Origin: Porticoccus sp950063125
GTDB taxonomy: Bacteria; Pseudomonadota; Gammaproteobacteria; Pseudomonadales; Porticoccaceae
Strand: one strand, 5' to 3'
Assembly: GCF_963973895.1 (NCBI RefSeq)
Contig: NZ_CAXBBF010000001.1
Length of the DNA: 64,000 nucleotides
Part shown: piece by piece, positions 8,760 through 18,186 of the stretch
Layout: the number at the start of each line of letters is the position of its first letter
Numbering within the stretch: the stretch's first letter is position 1
The notes under the pieces: generated by a model
Databases searched by the model: none
The model's input: only the letters and a program-made list of their open reading frames with translations
Told to the model about the DNA's origin: nothing
Position numbers and translations under genes: made by a program

Positions 8760-10913
8760 GTGAATCCTGTAATAAAATCGTTTAAATATGGCAACCATAC
8801 AGTCACGCTGGAGACTGGCCGCATTGCCCGTCAGGCTACCGGTGCCGTGATGTGTACCATGGATAAAACGGCAGTATTGTGTACGGTCGTTGCAGCAAAA
8901 AACGTAAAAGAAGGTATGGACTTTTTCCCCCTCGGTGTCCACTACCAGGAAAAGGCCTATGCCGCTGGCAAGATCCCCGGTGGATTTTTCAAGCGTGAAG
9001 GCCGTCCCAGCGAAAAAGAAACACTGACTTCCCGCCTGATTGACCGGCCTATTCGCCCGCTGTTTCCCAACGGCTTCAAAAATGAAGTGCAGGTGGTCTG
9101 TACGGTGATGTCCTCTGAAAAGAATGTGGATCCCGATATTGTTGCACTGATTGGTACTTCCGCGGCGCTGGCGATTTCCGGTGTCCCTTTTAATGGTCCA
9201 ATTGGTGGTGCCCGTGTGGGTTATCATCGCGAAAAAGGCTACCTGCTAAATCCAACTTACTCGGAGCTGGCGGAGTCGGAACTGGATATGGTTGTCGCGG
9301 GTACGCGTGATGCTGTCCTGATGGTTGAGTCAGAGGCGAAGGAATTACCGGAAGACATCATGCTCGGCGCAGTATTGTTTGGCCACCAGGAAATGCAGGC
9401 GGCCATTCAGGTGATTGAGGAGCTGGCCAAGGAAACCGGTAAGCCGCGCTGGGACTGGCAAGAGACGCCCGTCAACGAAACCCTGACCGACAGCCTCAAG
9501 GCTATGGTCGGAGAAAGTCTGGATGCGGCCTACCGTATCACGGACAAACAGCAGCGTGTTGTCGAAATTGACGGCCTGCGCAATCAGGCGGCTGCAGCGC
9601 TATTGGATGCAGAGGCCGGTATTACGGAAGACGATATCCGTGATGCCTTTAAAAAGCTGGAGAAGAAAATTGTCCGTGGTCGTATCATTCGCGGTGAGCC
9701 CCGAATTGATGGTCGCGACAGCAAGACGGTCCGTGCTATTGATGTGGAAGTCGGCGTGCTGGCTAAAGCCCATGGCACGGCGCTGTTTACCCGTGGTGAA
9801 ACTCAGGCATTGGTGGTAGCCACGCTGGGTTCCATGCGCGATGTTCAGTATATCGATGCGCTGGAAGGCCGCCGCGAAGATCCCTTCATGTTGCATTACA
9901 ACTTCCCCCCTTATTCCGTGGGTGAGTGTGGTCGTATTGGTTTTACCGGTCGTCGTGAAATTGGTCATGGCCGGTTGGCTCGCCGCGGTATTGCTGCGGT
10001 ATTGCCGTCGGCTGAAGAATTCCCTTACACCATGCGGATTGTCTCTGAAATTACTGAGTCCAATGGTTCAAGTTCCATGGCCTCGGTTTGTGGTTCAAGC
10101 CTCGCGTTAATGGATGCTGGTGTGCCGCTGAAAGCGCCTGTGGCTGGTATCGCGATGGGTCTTGTCAAAGAGGATGATGGTTTTGCGGTGCTGACCGATA
10201 TTCTGGGCGATGAAGACCACCTGGGCGACATGGACTTTAAAGTGGCCGGTACGGCTCAGGGTGTTACTGCACTGCAAATGGATATCAAGATCGAAGGGAT
10301 CACTGAAGAGATTATGGATATCGCACTGGGTCAGGCGTTGCAGGCCAGGCTCCACATTCTTGGTGAAATGAACAAGGTGATCGACAAGAGCCGCAGTGAA
10401 GTGGCTGAGTCAGCACCCCGTTACCATATTCTGAAAATCGATCCCGACAAGATTCGCGATGTGATCGGCAAGGGTGGTGCCACGATTCGTGCGCTGACGG
10501 AAGAGACCGGTGCCAGCATCGACATTGACGATAGTGGAACCATCAGAATCTACAGCGATGATGCGGATGGCCTGAAAAGTGCTATCTACCGCATCGAGGA
10601 AATCACCGCTGAGGCTGAGATAGGTCGTATCTATGAGGGCACAGTTGCCCGTATTGTTGACTTTGGTGCCTTCGTCACGATCATGCCGGGCACGGATGGT
10701 TTGCTGCACATTTCACAAATTGCCAAGGAGCGCGTGGAAAAAGTGTCTGATTATCTCAAGGAAGGTCAGCAGGTGCGCGTCAAGGTGCTTGATGTGGACG
10801 CCCGCGGTCGAATCAAGTTGTCCATGAAAGAGACATCTGAGGACGAAGGTGAGACCGGTGAAACAGCCCCAGCGGAAGAAGCTCCGGTTGTTCAGGAATC
10901 TGCAGAGCAATAA
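8760..10913 (+). CDS. pnp: Polyribonucleotide nucleotidyltransferase (PNPase)
   Basis: 717 aa from GTG 8760, seven nt after GGAGAGGT. The longer frame to 8676 would overlap rpsO and is not conserved. Order: first RNase PH-like domain, an all-helical linker, a second RNase PH domain with catalytic Asp486 and Asp492 in DEDHLGDMDFK, then KH (DPDKIRDVIGKGG) and S1 (IVDFGAFVTIMPGTDGLLHIS) RNA-binding domains and a short acidic tail. It degrades RNA 3' to 5' with phosphate, as a trimer and in the degradosome. Confidence 0.97.
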   Translation: MNPVIKSFKYGNHTVTLETGRIARQATGAVMCTMDKTAVLCTVVAAKNVKEGMDFFPLGVHYQEKAYAAGKIPGGFFKREGRPSEKETLTSRLIDRPIRPLFPNGFKNEVQVVCTVMSSEKNVDPDIVALIGTSAALAISGVPFNGPIGGARVGYHREKGYLLNPTYSELAESELDMVVAGTRDAVLMVESEAKELPEDIMLGAVLFGHQEMQAAIQVIEELAKETGKPRWDWQETPVNETLTDSLKAMVGESLDAAYRITDKQQRVVEIDGLRNQAAAALLDAEAGITEDDIRDAFKKLEKKIVRGRIIRGEPRIDGRDSKTVRAIDVEVGVLAKAHGTALFTRGETQALVVATLGSMRDVQYIDALEGRREDPFMLHYNFPPYSVGECGRIGFTGRREIGHGRLARRGIAAVLPSAEEFPYTMRIVSEITESNGSSSMASVCGSSLALMDAGVPLKAPVAGIAMGLVKEDDGFAVLTDILGDEDHLGDMDFKVAGTAQGVTALQMDIKIEGITEEIMDIALGQALQARLHILGEMNKVIDKSRSEVAESAPRYHILKIDPDKIRDVIGKGGATIRALTEETGASIDIDDSGTIRIYSDDADGLKSAIYRIEEITAEAEIGRIYEGTVARIVDFGAFVTIMPGTDGLLHISQIAKERVEKVSDYLKEGQQVRVKVLDVDARGRIKLSMKETSEDEGETGETAPAEEAPVVQESAEQ

Positions 10914-10935
10914 TACGCTGGCAGTCATTTCAGAG

Positions 10936-10962
10936 AAGCGGGGCTGAGACCCCGCTTTTTTT
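10936..10962 (+). terminator. Intrinsic terminator after pnp
   Basis: AAGCGGGG (10936-10943) / CCCCGCTT (10950-10957), 6-nt loop, T-run to 10962. It closes the rimP-pnp operon. Confidence 0.92.
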
Positions 10963-11035
10963 ATGGCAGGCTTTCGCTCACGGTCATTCGTGTGACCTAT
11001 TCAGTAAATCCGGTGAACAGCCAGCGACATGCAGT

Positions 11036-11049
11036 TACAATGATTTTCC
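11036..11049 (+). promoter_or_regulatory. Possible -10 element and leaderless start for mrdA
   Basis: TACAAT (11036-11041) lies only 8 nt before the mrdA ATG at 11050, and no Shine-Dalgarno-like sequence is visible in the gap. If used, transcription would start within a base or two of the ATG. The -35 match is poor. Confidence 0.3.
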
Positions 11050-12909
11050 ATGAATCAAGATGACCGCGCACTAAAAAACCCGTTGATGGATTACCGGCTC
11101 TATGTCGGTCGTCTGCTCTTTGCCATGGTTGTGGTGCTATTGCTGTCGGGTGGGCTGTTCTGGCGCTATTACCACCTTCAGGTTGAGCGACATGATGCTT
11201 TCGTAACGCTCTCTGACCGCAACCGGGTATTGGTTGAGCCGGTGCCACCGCCACGCGGGCTTATTTTCGACCGGAACGGGGTTTTGCTGGCGGATAACCG
11301 CCCCAGCTTTAATCTGTCTATTGTCGTTGAGCGCGTCGAAAACCTCACCGTATTACTCGATGAGCTGGAAAAACTGGTGGGGATTACCGGTGCCGACCGG
11401 GACCGCTTTCAGAAACTGCTTGAGCGTCGTCAGCGACCCTATGAGCCTGTTCCCCTGAGGTTGAACCTGAATGAGCGGGAACAGGGTATTCTCGCTGTCA
11501 ATGAGTACCGGCTGGAGGGTGTGGAAGTCACTGTCCAGTTGCTGCGTCATTATCCACTTGGTGCCGAGCTCTCCCATGTGCTCGGCTATGTGGGGCGTAT
11601 CAATGACCGCGAAATACAACAGCTCGATCCGGTTCGCTATAGCGGCACGCTGGTGGTGGGGAAAACCGGACTGGAAAATTTCTACGAAGATGAGCTGCTT
11701 GGTGAGGTAGGGTACCAGACAGTTGAAACCAATGCCCGGGGACGGGTGATGCGCCAATTGGAGCGAGTAGAGCCCAGGCCGGGTAAGGATTTATACCTGC
11801 ATCTGGACAGTCGCTTACAGCGGGTTGCCTACGAGAGCATGGGGGAACAAAGAGGTGCTGTGGTGGCTATTGATGTGGCCACGGGAGGCGTGCTTGCCAT
11901 GGCCAGTACCCCCGGGTTTGATCCCAATGAGTTTGTGACCGGGATCAGCTTTGAAAGTTACAATGCACTACTCAGTTCTATTGATCGGCCTTTGTTTGAT
12001 CGGGTTCTTCAAGGCCAGTATCCCCCGGGATCCATTGTCAAGCCAATTTACGGTCTTGCGGCACTGGAAAGTGGCACAATTACCCCCGCCTACCGCATCT
12101 ATGATCCGGGTTTCTACCAATTGAAAAATTATGAGCGGAAGTACCGGGACTGGAAGAAGGGAGGGCACGGCAATAACATTTATTTGAGTGATGCCATCAT
12201 TCAGTCCTGCGATACCTTTTTTTACGATGTGGGCGTCAAAATGACGATTGATGTGATGTCGCTCTACGGCAACCGGTTTGGTTTCGGCCATAAAACCGGA
12301 TTGGATATGCCCTCCGAGCGGTCGGGGATCATGCCTTCACGGGCCTGGAAACGGGAGGCAAAAGGGTTGGCATGGTATCCCGGGGATACGGTCAATACCT
12401 CCATTGGGCAGGGCTTTACGCTGGTCACACCAATGCAGATGGCTGTGGCCGCCGCCAGGTTGGCCAGCCGTGGTGAAATAAGGCCCCCGCAATTGGTGCG
12501 CAAGAATGGGGGGAATCTACCGCCAGCCGGTATGATCAGAGCCTCAGACAGAAACTGGGATTATGTGCATGAGGCGATGCAGGAGGTTGTGCACGGTCAG
12601 CGTGGTACGGCCAAGGTGATCAATAAGGATCTCGATTATCATATTGCTGGCAAAACCGGTACTGCTCAGGTGATCGGTATCAAGCAGGATGAAGAATATG
12701 ATCGTGAACTTGTCGCTGAGCGAAATCGGGATCACGCCTTGTTTATCGCTTTTGCCCCTGTGGAAAACCCCCGCATTGCTGTATCTGTAATTGTCGAAAA
12801 TGGGGAGCACGGCAGCTCGACGGCCGCACCTCTCGCGCGCCAGATAATCGACGCATACATGGCACTGTACCCGCAAAGTCTGTCAGAGGAGTTCAATGAG
12901 TCAGAGTGA
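11050..12909 (+). CDS. mrdA: Penicillin-binding protein 2, elongasome transpeptidase
   Basis: 619 aa. One N-terminal membrane helix (about 20-40), then the PBP dimerisation domain, then the transpeptidase domain. Active-site motifs are Ser328-Ile-Val-Lys331 (in YPPGSIVKP), Ser386-Cys-Asp388 (SCDTFFYDVG) and Lys535-Thr-Gly537 (GKTGTAQV). PBP2 crosslinks peptidoglycan during cell elongation with RodA, whose gene overlaps by 14 bp. The usual upstream rsfS-rlmH pair is absent here; mrdA directly follows the pnp terminator. Confidence 0.96.
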   Translation: MNQDDRALKNPLMDYRLYVGRLLFAMVVVLLLSGGLFWRYYHLQVERHDAFVTLSDRNRVLVEPVPPPRGLIFDRNGVLLADNRPSFNLSIVVERVENLTVLLDELEKLVGITGADRDRFQKLLERRQRPYEPVPLRLNLNEREQGILAVNEYRLEGVEVTVQLLRHYPLGAELSHVLGYVGRINDREIQQLDPVRYSGTLVVGKTGLENFYEDELLGEVGYQTVETNARGRVMRQLERVEPRPGKDLYLHLDSRLQRVAYESMGEQRGAVVAIDVATGGVLAMASTPGFDPNEFVTGISFESYNALLSSIDRPLFDRVLQGQYPPGSIVKPIYGLAALESGTITPAYRIYDPGFYQLKNYERKYRDWKKGGHGNNIYLSDAIIQSCDTFFYDVGVKMTIDVMSLYGNRFGFGHKTGLDMPSERSGIMPSRAWKREAKGLAWYPGDTVNTSIGQGFTLVTPMQMAVAAARLASRGEIRPPQLVRKNGGNLPPAGMIRASDRNWDYVHEAMQEVVHGQRGTAKVINKDLDYHIAGKTGTAQVIGIKQDEEYDRELVAERNRDHALFIAFAPVENPRIAVSVIVENGEHGSSTAAPLARQIIDAYMALYPQSLSEEFNESE

Positions 12910-14038
12910 TTTTGTTCGGCGGATGGGCTCTGGTGGATCGGCAATTTATTGTGGCCCCAGTCAATGGCGGCGTCTCCATGTGGACATCCCCCTCTTGTCC
13001 CTATTGTTGGTGTTGGCCATAGCGGGCCTGTTTGTTCTCTACAGTGCCAGCGGTCAGAATACTGCTTACGTGCACCGCCAGTTGGTCCACTATGGTATCG
13101 GGTTACTGGTGATGCTGACGGTGGCCCAGATCCCTCTTCGACTGCTGGATCGGTGGGCGATACTCCCTTATCTTTCGGGTGTTTTGCTGTTGATAGGCGT
13201 GTTGTTTTTTGGCGTTGGGGCGAAGGGTGCCCAGCGTTGGCTGGAAATTGGGGGGTTCCGTTTTCAGCCATCGGAAATTCTCAAAATTGCGATTCCATTG
13301 ATGCTGGCGAGTTATCTGGGCAAACGTTCGGTACCGCCACAATTCAAGCACGTGTTTTTCGCCCTGCTATTTATTCTGGTTCCTCTGGTACTGGTCGGAA
13401 TGCAGCCCGATCTCGGCACAGCCATACTGATTGGTGCCGCCGGTTTTTTTGCGCTTTTTTTGGCCGGCTTGCCGAGACGCTATCTGATATTTGCCTTGTT
13501 GCTGGCGGCATGCCTCTTACCGTTAATGTGGTTTTATCTTTTATACGATTATCAGCGGCAGCGAATCCTGACGCTGTTTAATCCCGAGGCTGATCGGCTC
13601 GGTGCGGGATGGAATATCATCCAGTCCACAATTGCTATCGGCTCGGGTGGCGTTGACGGCAAGGGCTGGACTCTGGGCACTCAGTCCCAGCTTGATTTTC
13701 TTCCAGAGGGGCACACCGATTTTATCATTGCGGTGTTGGCAGAAGAATTTGGGCTGTTTGGCGTGATGTTACTGATGACGCTCTATCTGCTGATAATAAG
13801 CCGCTGTGCTTTTATCGGTCTGAGGGCACAAACTATGTTTGGCCGTTTGCTGGCGGGGAGTATTGCATTAACTTTCTTTGTCTATATTTTTGTCAACATG
13901 GGTATGGTCTCGGGTATTTTGCCGGTGGTGGGCGTACCATTGCCATTGGTGAGTTACGGCGGTACGTCGATTGTGACCCTGATGCTTGGATTTGGTATGC
14001 TGATGGCGGTCAGTACGGAAAGAAAAAGGTCGATCTAA
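12896..14038 (+). CDS. mrdB: Rod-shape SEDS glycosyltransferase RodA
   Basis: 380 aa SEDS-family membrane protein with about ten hydrophobic helices. Family signatures include GQNTAYVHRQL, GAQRWLEIGGFRFQPSEILKIA, GMQPDLGTAILI, QSTIAIGSGG and the C-terminal GVPLPLVSYGGTS. RodA polymerises peptidoglycan glycan strands from lipid II during elongation, paired with PBP2. It starts 14 bp inside mrdA, so translation is probably coupled. Confidence 0.96.
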   Translation: MSQSDFVRRMGSGGSAIYCGPSQWRRLHVDIPLLSLLLVLAIAGLFVLYSASGQNTAYVHRQLVHYGIGLLVMLTVAQIPLRLLDRWAILPYLSGVLLLIGVLFFGVGAKGAQRWLEIGGFRFQPSEILKIAIPLMLASYLGKRSVPPQFKHVFFALLFILVPLVLVGMQPDLGTAILIGAAGFFALFLAGLPRRYLIFALLLAACLLPLMWFYLLYDYQRQRILTLFNPEADRLGAGWNIIQSTIAIGSGGVDGKGWTLGTQSQLDFLPEGHTDFIIAVLAEEFGLFGVMLLMTLYLLIISRCAFIGLRAQTMFGRLLAGSIALTFFVYIFVNMGMVSGILPVVGVPLPLVSYGGTSIVTLMLGFGMLMAVSTERKRSI

Positions 14039-14075
14039 CAGGGTTTATGGGCAACCTGCCCGGAGTAAAAATATT

Positions 14076-15056
14076 ATGAACATATTGTTCTCGGTTGCAC
14101 TGGGCATGCTGTTATCCCTATCGGCTCAGGCCAGCTATTTAGAGCATCCGGACGCCAGGGCCTTCGCCGAGAGGATGGTGTCTGAGCACGGCTTTGAAAG
14201 AGCGGTTGTGGACTCTTTGCTGGATGCGGCAGAAAAAAAACAGACCATTATTGATGCCATGGAGCGACCGGCTGAAAAAGTCAAACCCTGGAAAGATTAT
14301 CGCAAGATTTTTATCACTGAAAAGCGTATCACTGAGGGCGTTGATTTCTGGCGAAAAAACAGGGCTATTCTGAGTGAGGCGTCAAGCCAGTATCAGGTCG
14401 CACCGGAAGTGATTGTGGCCATTATCGGTGTGGAAACTTTCTATGGTCGGATCAAGGGCAGTTTCCGGGTTATTGATGCGTTGGCAACGCTGTCCTTTGA
14501 CTACCCCCCCCGCAGTCCTTTCTTTACCAAACAACTGGAGCAGTTTCTGTTGTTGGCGAGAGAGCAGGACCAGGATCCCCTGACACTCATGGGCTCCTAT
14601 GCCGGTGCCATGGGTTATGGTCAGTTTATCCCGAGCAGTTACCGCAGTTTTGCAGTGGATTTTGACGGTGATGGTTTTGCCGATATCTGGGAAAACAGAG
14701 CGGATGCCATTGGCAGTGTCGCCAATTATTTTGCTGAGCACGGTTGGAGAATGAACGAAACAGTGGTCGTCCGTGCTCGGATGAAAAGCGGTTTTGATGA
14801 AGGGCTTTTAAATCAGGCCGGACTCGACAGAACGGTCGATGAGTTGGCTGAATTGGGTTTTTCCAGCGAGATGCCCCTGAACGGTTGTGCCAAGGCTGTC
14901 CCGGTTCGGCTCGATGGTGACAAAGGCCTGGAGTACTGGCTCGGTCTCAATAACTTTTATGTCATTACGCGCTATAACCGCAGTATCCTCTATGCCATGG
15001 CAGTGCACGAGCTAAGCCAACAGATTCTGGAGCGGGTCGGTGAAGATACGCTTTAA
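14076..15056 (+). CDS. mltB: Membrane-bound/soluble lytic transglycosylase B
   Basis: 326 aa with a signal peptide (cleavage near AQA-S, residue 19/20). There is no lipobox cysteine, so it is probably soluble in the periplasm. The transglycosylase_2 domain carries the catalytic Glu120 in IIGVETFYGR and the family segment YAGAMGYGQFIPSSYRSFAVDFDGDG. It cuts the glycan backbone to 1,6-anhydro products. Position between rodA and rlpA matches Pseudomonas. Confidence 0.93.
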   Translation: MNILFSVALGMLLSLSAQASYLEHPDARAFAERMVSEHGFERAVVDSLLDAAEKKQTIIDAMERPAEKVKPWKDYRKIFITEKRITEGVDFWRKNRAILSEASSQYQVAPEVIVAIIGVETFYGRIKGSFRVIDALATLSFDYPPRSPFFTKQLEQFLLLAREQDQDPLTLMGSYAGAMGYGQFIPSSYRSFAVDFDGDGFADIWENRADAIGSVANYFAEHGWRMNETVVVRARMKSGFDEGLLNQAGLDRTVDELAELGFSSEMPLNGCAKAVPVRLDGDKGLEYWLGLNNFYVITRYNRSILYAMAVHELSQQILERVGEDTL

Positions 15057-15912
15057 GGGCCTTTTTGTTGCAACGTTATTGAGTACTTTTTTGTTGTTTC
15101 ATGGCTGCGGTGGTTCTGGGGGCACCGCCAGCTCTGGTGGCGGTTATGGCTATGGTGATGGGCCGCCGCCAAAAGATATTGATGTCAGTGGCCTACCGGA
15201 TGCTGTACCCCGGCATGAACCAATTACTCTGGCCGGCAACAAAAGTCCCTACACTGTACTGGGTAAAACCTACCAGGTGATGCCTTCCAGCAAGGGGTTT
15301 CGCCAGCGCGGTCTGGCCTCGTGGTATGGCAACAAGTTCCATGGTCGCCATACATCGAATGGCGAGGTCTATAGCATGTATGAAATGACGGCTGCCCATA
15401 AAACCCTGCCGATTCCCTGCTATGTCAAGGTGACCAACCTGGAAAATGGGCGCAGTGTGATTGTCCGGGTCAATGATCGGGGCCCTTTCCATGGGGATAG
15501 GATTATTGATTTATCCTACGCGGCGGCCAAAAAACTGGGTTATTCAGATCAGGGTACGGCCAAAGTGGAGGTAGCCGTGATTGATCCTGCGGACTATCAA
15601 AACAATACAGTGTCCTCTCCACAACTGGCATCCGATCCAGCCATGTTGCCGGTTGCCGGGGCTAAAACCGTTGGTCGGGCCAGCAAGGCTTACCTTCAGG
15701 TGGGGGCCTTCAATAACCAGCTCGCAGCCAGTGACCTATCGCAGCGGTTAGCGGGTATCACCGAGTACCCGGTAGTAGTCCGCCAACAGTCATCGTCACA
15801 ACCTTTGTTTAAAGTGTTGGTGGGTCCGGTGACCGATCATCTGAAATTATTTGACCTGAAGGCTATGCTGGGACAGATAGACAATATCAGCCCTTTTGTT
15901 GTTTATGACTGA
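15040..15912 (+). CDS. rlpA: Septal-ring lytic transglycosylase RlpA (DPBB-SPOR)
   Basis: 290 aa from GTG 15040, overlapping mltB by 17 bp. An N-terminal hydrophobic segment ends at Cys23 (LLFHGC), a weak lipobox because Phe and His are at -3 and -2, so lipidation is likely but not certain. A Gly-rich linker is followed by a double-psi beta-barrel (about 90-180) with His120 and Asp146, which match the catalytic His/Asp of Pseudomonas RlpA. The C-terminal SPOR domain (about 219-290) binds denuded glycans at division sites. Confidence 0.93.
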   Translation: MKIRFKGLFVATLLSTFLLFHGCGGSGGTASSGGGYGYGDGPPPKDIDVSGLPDAVPRHEPITLAGNKSPYTVLGKTYQVMPSSKGFRQRGLASWYGNKFHGRHTSNGEVYSMYEMTAAHKTLPIPCYVKVTNLENGRSVIVRVNDRGPFHGDRIIDLSYAAAKKLGYSDQGTAKVEVAVIDPADYQNNTVSSPQLASDPAMLPVAGAKTVGRASKAYLQVGAFNNQLAASDLSQRLAGITEYPVVVRQQSSSQPLFKVLVGPVTDHLKLFDLKAMLGQIDNISPFVVYD

Positions 15913-16005
15913 TTCTGTCAAAGCGCTATAAACAGGCGCATGATAGACTTTCGTACTGTTTTTAGTTCAATCCACCCATCGATAATGTTGGATACCGGTT
16001 CCATT

Positions 16006-17157
16006 ATGCTGAAAAAAAGTTTTTTTGTCGGATTGTTGTTTCTTGTTATGGGCAGCGTTGCCCAGGCCAAAGTGCTGATTCCTGCTCCCCCCGATCTCGC
16101 GGCATCTGCCTGGATTTTGCTGGATGCCAATACCGGGAAGGTGCTTGTTGAACACAATGCCGATGAGCAGGTGCCGCCAGCGAGCCTGACTAAGATGATG
16201 ACCAGTTACATCGTCTCTGCCGATATTCACAACGGCAAGGTCAAAGAAACGGATATGGTGCCGATCAGCGTTACTGCCTGGCAGATGGGCGGTTCGAAGA
16301 TGTTTGTCCAGGAGGGAACCCAGGTTCCACTGATCGATCTGCTGCGAGGCGTCATTATACAGTCTGGTAATGATGCCTCGGTGGCGCTGGCAGAGTATCT
16401 GGCCGGCAGCGAGAGTGCTTTTGCTGATGTGATGAACCAGCAGGCAGAATTACTCGGCATGAAAAATTCCCATTTCCTCAATGCCACCGGTTGGCCCGCT
16501 GAGGGTCATCTGACCACTGCCCGAGACATGTCGCTGTTGGCGAGGGCGCTGATCAAGGACTACCCCGAACATTACAGCATTTATGCGGAAAAATATTTTG
16601 AATACAACGGTATAAAGCAACCCAATCGCAACCGTTTGCTCTGGCGTGATACGACAGTAGACGGTCTGAAAACAGGCCATACAGAAGCGGCAGGTTACTG
16701 TCTGGTGGCTTCTGCCGTCCGCAATGGTATGCGGCTGGTCTCTGTGGTTATGGGCACCAATAGCGAGGAAATACGGGCCCGGGAATCGCAAAAGCTGCTG
16801 GCTTACGGGTTCCGTTATTATGAAACAGGCCAGCTCTACTCCAAGGGCGATGTCGTTCAGGAGAATGCACCTGTCTGGTACGGTGAAGAAAACCGCATCA
16901 ACCTGGTTGTACCGGAAGATGTTTATCTGACGATTCCGCGCGGCTCCAGGGATGACCTCGAGGCCAAGATTCTTGTGGATCAAACCATCAAGGCACCTTT
17001 CAGTGAGACTCAGGAGCTGGGACGATTGAGTGTCAGCTATGAAGGCGAGACGCTGCTGGATATGCCTGTTGTGGCTGAACACCCTGTTGCCGAGGCGGGC
17101 CTCTTTTCGCGGTTATGGGATGCCATTACGCTGTTTTTTGTGGGGCTGTTCTCCTGA
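16006..17157 (+). CDS. dacA: D-alanyl-D-alanine carboxypeptidase, PBP5/6 family
   Basis: 383 aa from ATG 16006, which gives a clean signal peptide MLKKSFFVGLLFLVMGSVAQA. An in-frame ATG at 15940 lies 7 nt after TATAAA (15927-15932); it could be a leaderless alternative with a 22-aa extension, or that -10 may simply place the mRNA start. Motifs: Ser60-Leu-Thr-Lys63, Ser120-Gly-Asn122, Lys222-Thr-Gly224. The C-terminal amphipathic helix (SRLWDAITLFFVGLFS) anchors the protein to the inner membrane. It trims pentapeptide stems and affects shape. Confidence 0.94.
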   Translation: MLKKSFFVGLLFLVMGSVAQAKVLIPAPPDLAASAWILLDANTGKVLVEHNADEQVPPASLTKMMTSYIVSADIHNGKVKETDMVPISVTAWQMGGSKMFVQEGTQVPLIDLLRGVIIQSGNDASVALAEYLAGSESAFADVMNQQAELLGMKNSHFLNATGWPAEGHLTTARDMSLLARALIKDYPEHYSIYAEKYFEYNGIKQPNRNRLLWRDTTVDGLKTGHTEAAGYCLVASAVRNGMRLVSVVMGTNSEEIRARESQKLLAYGFRYYETGQLYSKGDVVQENAPVWYGEENRINLVVPEDVYLTIPRGSRDDLEAKILVDQTIKAPFSETQELGRLSVSYEGETLLDMPVVAEHPVAEAGLFSRLWDAITLFFVGLFS

Positions 17158-17426
17158 TGCCCGAGCAGTCAGCCCCAAAAATTGAATTTCCCTGTGATTA
17201 TCCGATAAAGGTCATGGGGAGGGCTGCCCCCGGCTTGCATAGCCTTGTCATGGAAGTCATGGAGCGCCATGCCCCGGGCTTTGATGAAACGACTGTTTCC
17301 ATTCGCGACAGCCGCCATGGCAACTTTCAGGCGATCACTGTCGTCATCACTGCAACCGGAGAAGCACAATTGTCGGCCATTTTTGAGGACCTCAAGCACA
17401 ACCCCCTGGTGCAAATGGTGCTGTGA
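17157..17426 (+). CDS. ybeD: YbeD / DUF493 family protein
   Basis: 89 aa. The start ATG overlaps the dacA stop (TGATG), and the stop overlaps the lipB start (GTGA), so all three are translationally coupled. It has the typical ferredoxin-like DUF493 segments (FPCDYPIKVMG and a short C-terminal FEDLKHNPLVQMVL). YbeD has an ACT-like fold; its role is not established. The dacA-ybeD-lipB order is conserved in gammaproteobacteria. Confidence 0.92.
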   Translation: MPEQSAPKIEFPCDYPIKVMGRAAPGLHSLVMEVMERHAPGFDETTVSIRDSRHGNFQAITVVITATGEAQLSAIFEDLKHNPLVQMVL

Positions 17427-18133
17427 ATCCGGATCTGCCCGAGGTGATGGTTACGCCAATGAGTCCGCCGCCAGTCCTGCCGCTTATCGTCCGTTATTTC
17501 GGACGGTGTGATTATGCTCAGACATTTGATGCCATGAAGCGAATCACTGCGGAGCGCGATGATCAGACTCCCGATGAAATCTGGCTGCTGGAACACGAAC
17601 CGGTATTCACCCAGGGACAGGCGGGCAAGCAGGAATATATTTTGATGCCCGGGGATATTCCGGTTGTGCAAAGTGACCGTGGGGGTCACGTAACCTACCA
17701 TGGGCCGGGCCAGATCACCGGTTATTTGCTGATAGACCTGCGTCGGCTCGGTATCGGGGTTCGCGATCTGGTTACACTGATTGAAGTGGCCCTGGTGGAA
17801 ACCCTTGCCCACTGGGGAATTGCCGCTGCGCCCCGGCCGGACGCGCCGGGTGTTTATCTGGCTGACGGGGCTAAAATCGGCTCCCTGGGTTTGCGGGTGC
17901 GCCGCGGTTGCAGTTACCACGGCCTGAATTTTAATGTAGATATGGATCTGGCGCCCTGGGCGCGCATTAATCCCTGCGGGCTCGGTGTTGTTATGACCCA
18001 GATGAATGATCTGCTGACAGAGCCCGTCACTGTTCAGGAAGTGGCTGAGCGCCTGGCAGATATTTTGACGGTCAAGCTGGGTTACAATGGTCATCTTGTA
18101 GAAGGGCAGCATCCGTTATTGATTGGCCGCTAA
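17423..18133 (+). CDS. lipB: Octanoyl-[ACP]:protein N-octanoyltransferase LipB
   Basis: 236 aa from a GTG start overlapping the ybeD stop. An unconserved Pro-rich stretch of about 18 residues precedes the catalytic fold. Conserved RGGHVTYHGPGQ, catalytic Lys151 (GAKIGSLG) and Cys185 (INPCG) are present. It transfers octanoate from acyl carrier protein to lipoyl domains; LipA next door then inserts sulfur. Targets include 2-oxoacid dehydrogenases and GcvH. Confidence 0.96.
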   Translation: MNPDLPEVMVTPMSPPPVLPLIVRYFGRCDYAQTFDAMKRITAERDDQTPDEIWLLEHEPVFTQGQAGKQEYILMPGDIPVVQSDRGGHVTYHGPGQITGYLLIDLRRLGIGVRDLVTLIEVALVETLAHWGIAAAPRPDAPGVYLADGAKIGSLGLRVRRGCSYHGLNFNVDMDLAPWARINPCGLGVVMTQMNDLLTEPVTVQEVAERLADILTVKLGYNGHLVEGQHPLLIGR

Positions 18134-18186
18134 TTGTTTTCCGGTACTGCCCGTCTGGTACATCAAATGTTTGTGAGTAATTCCAT

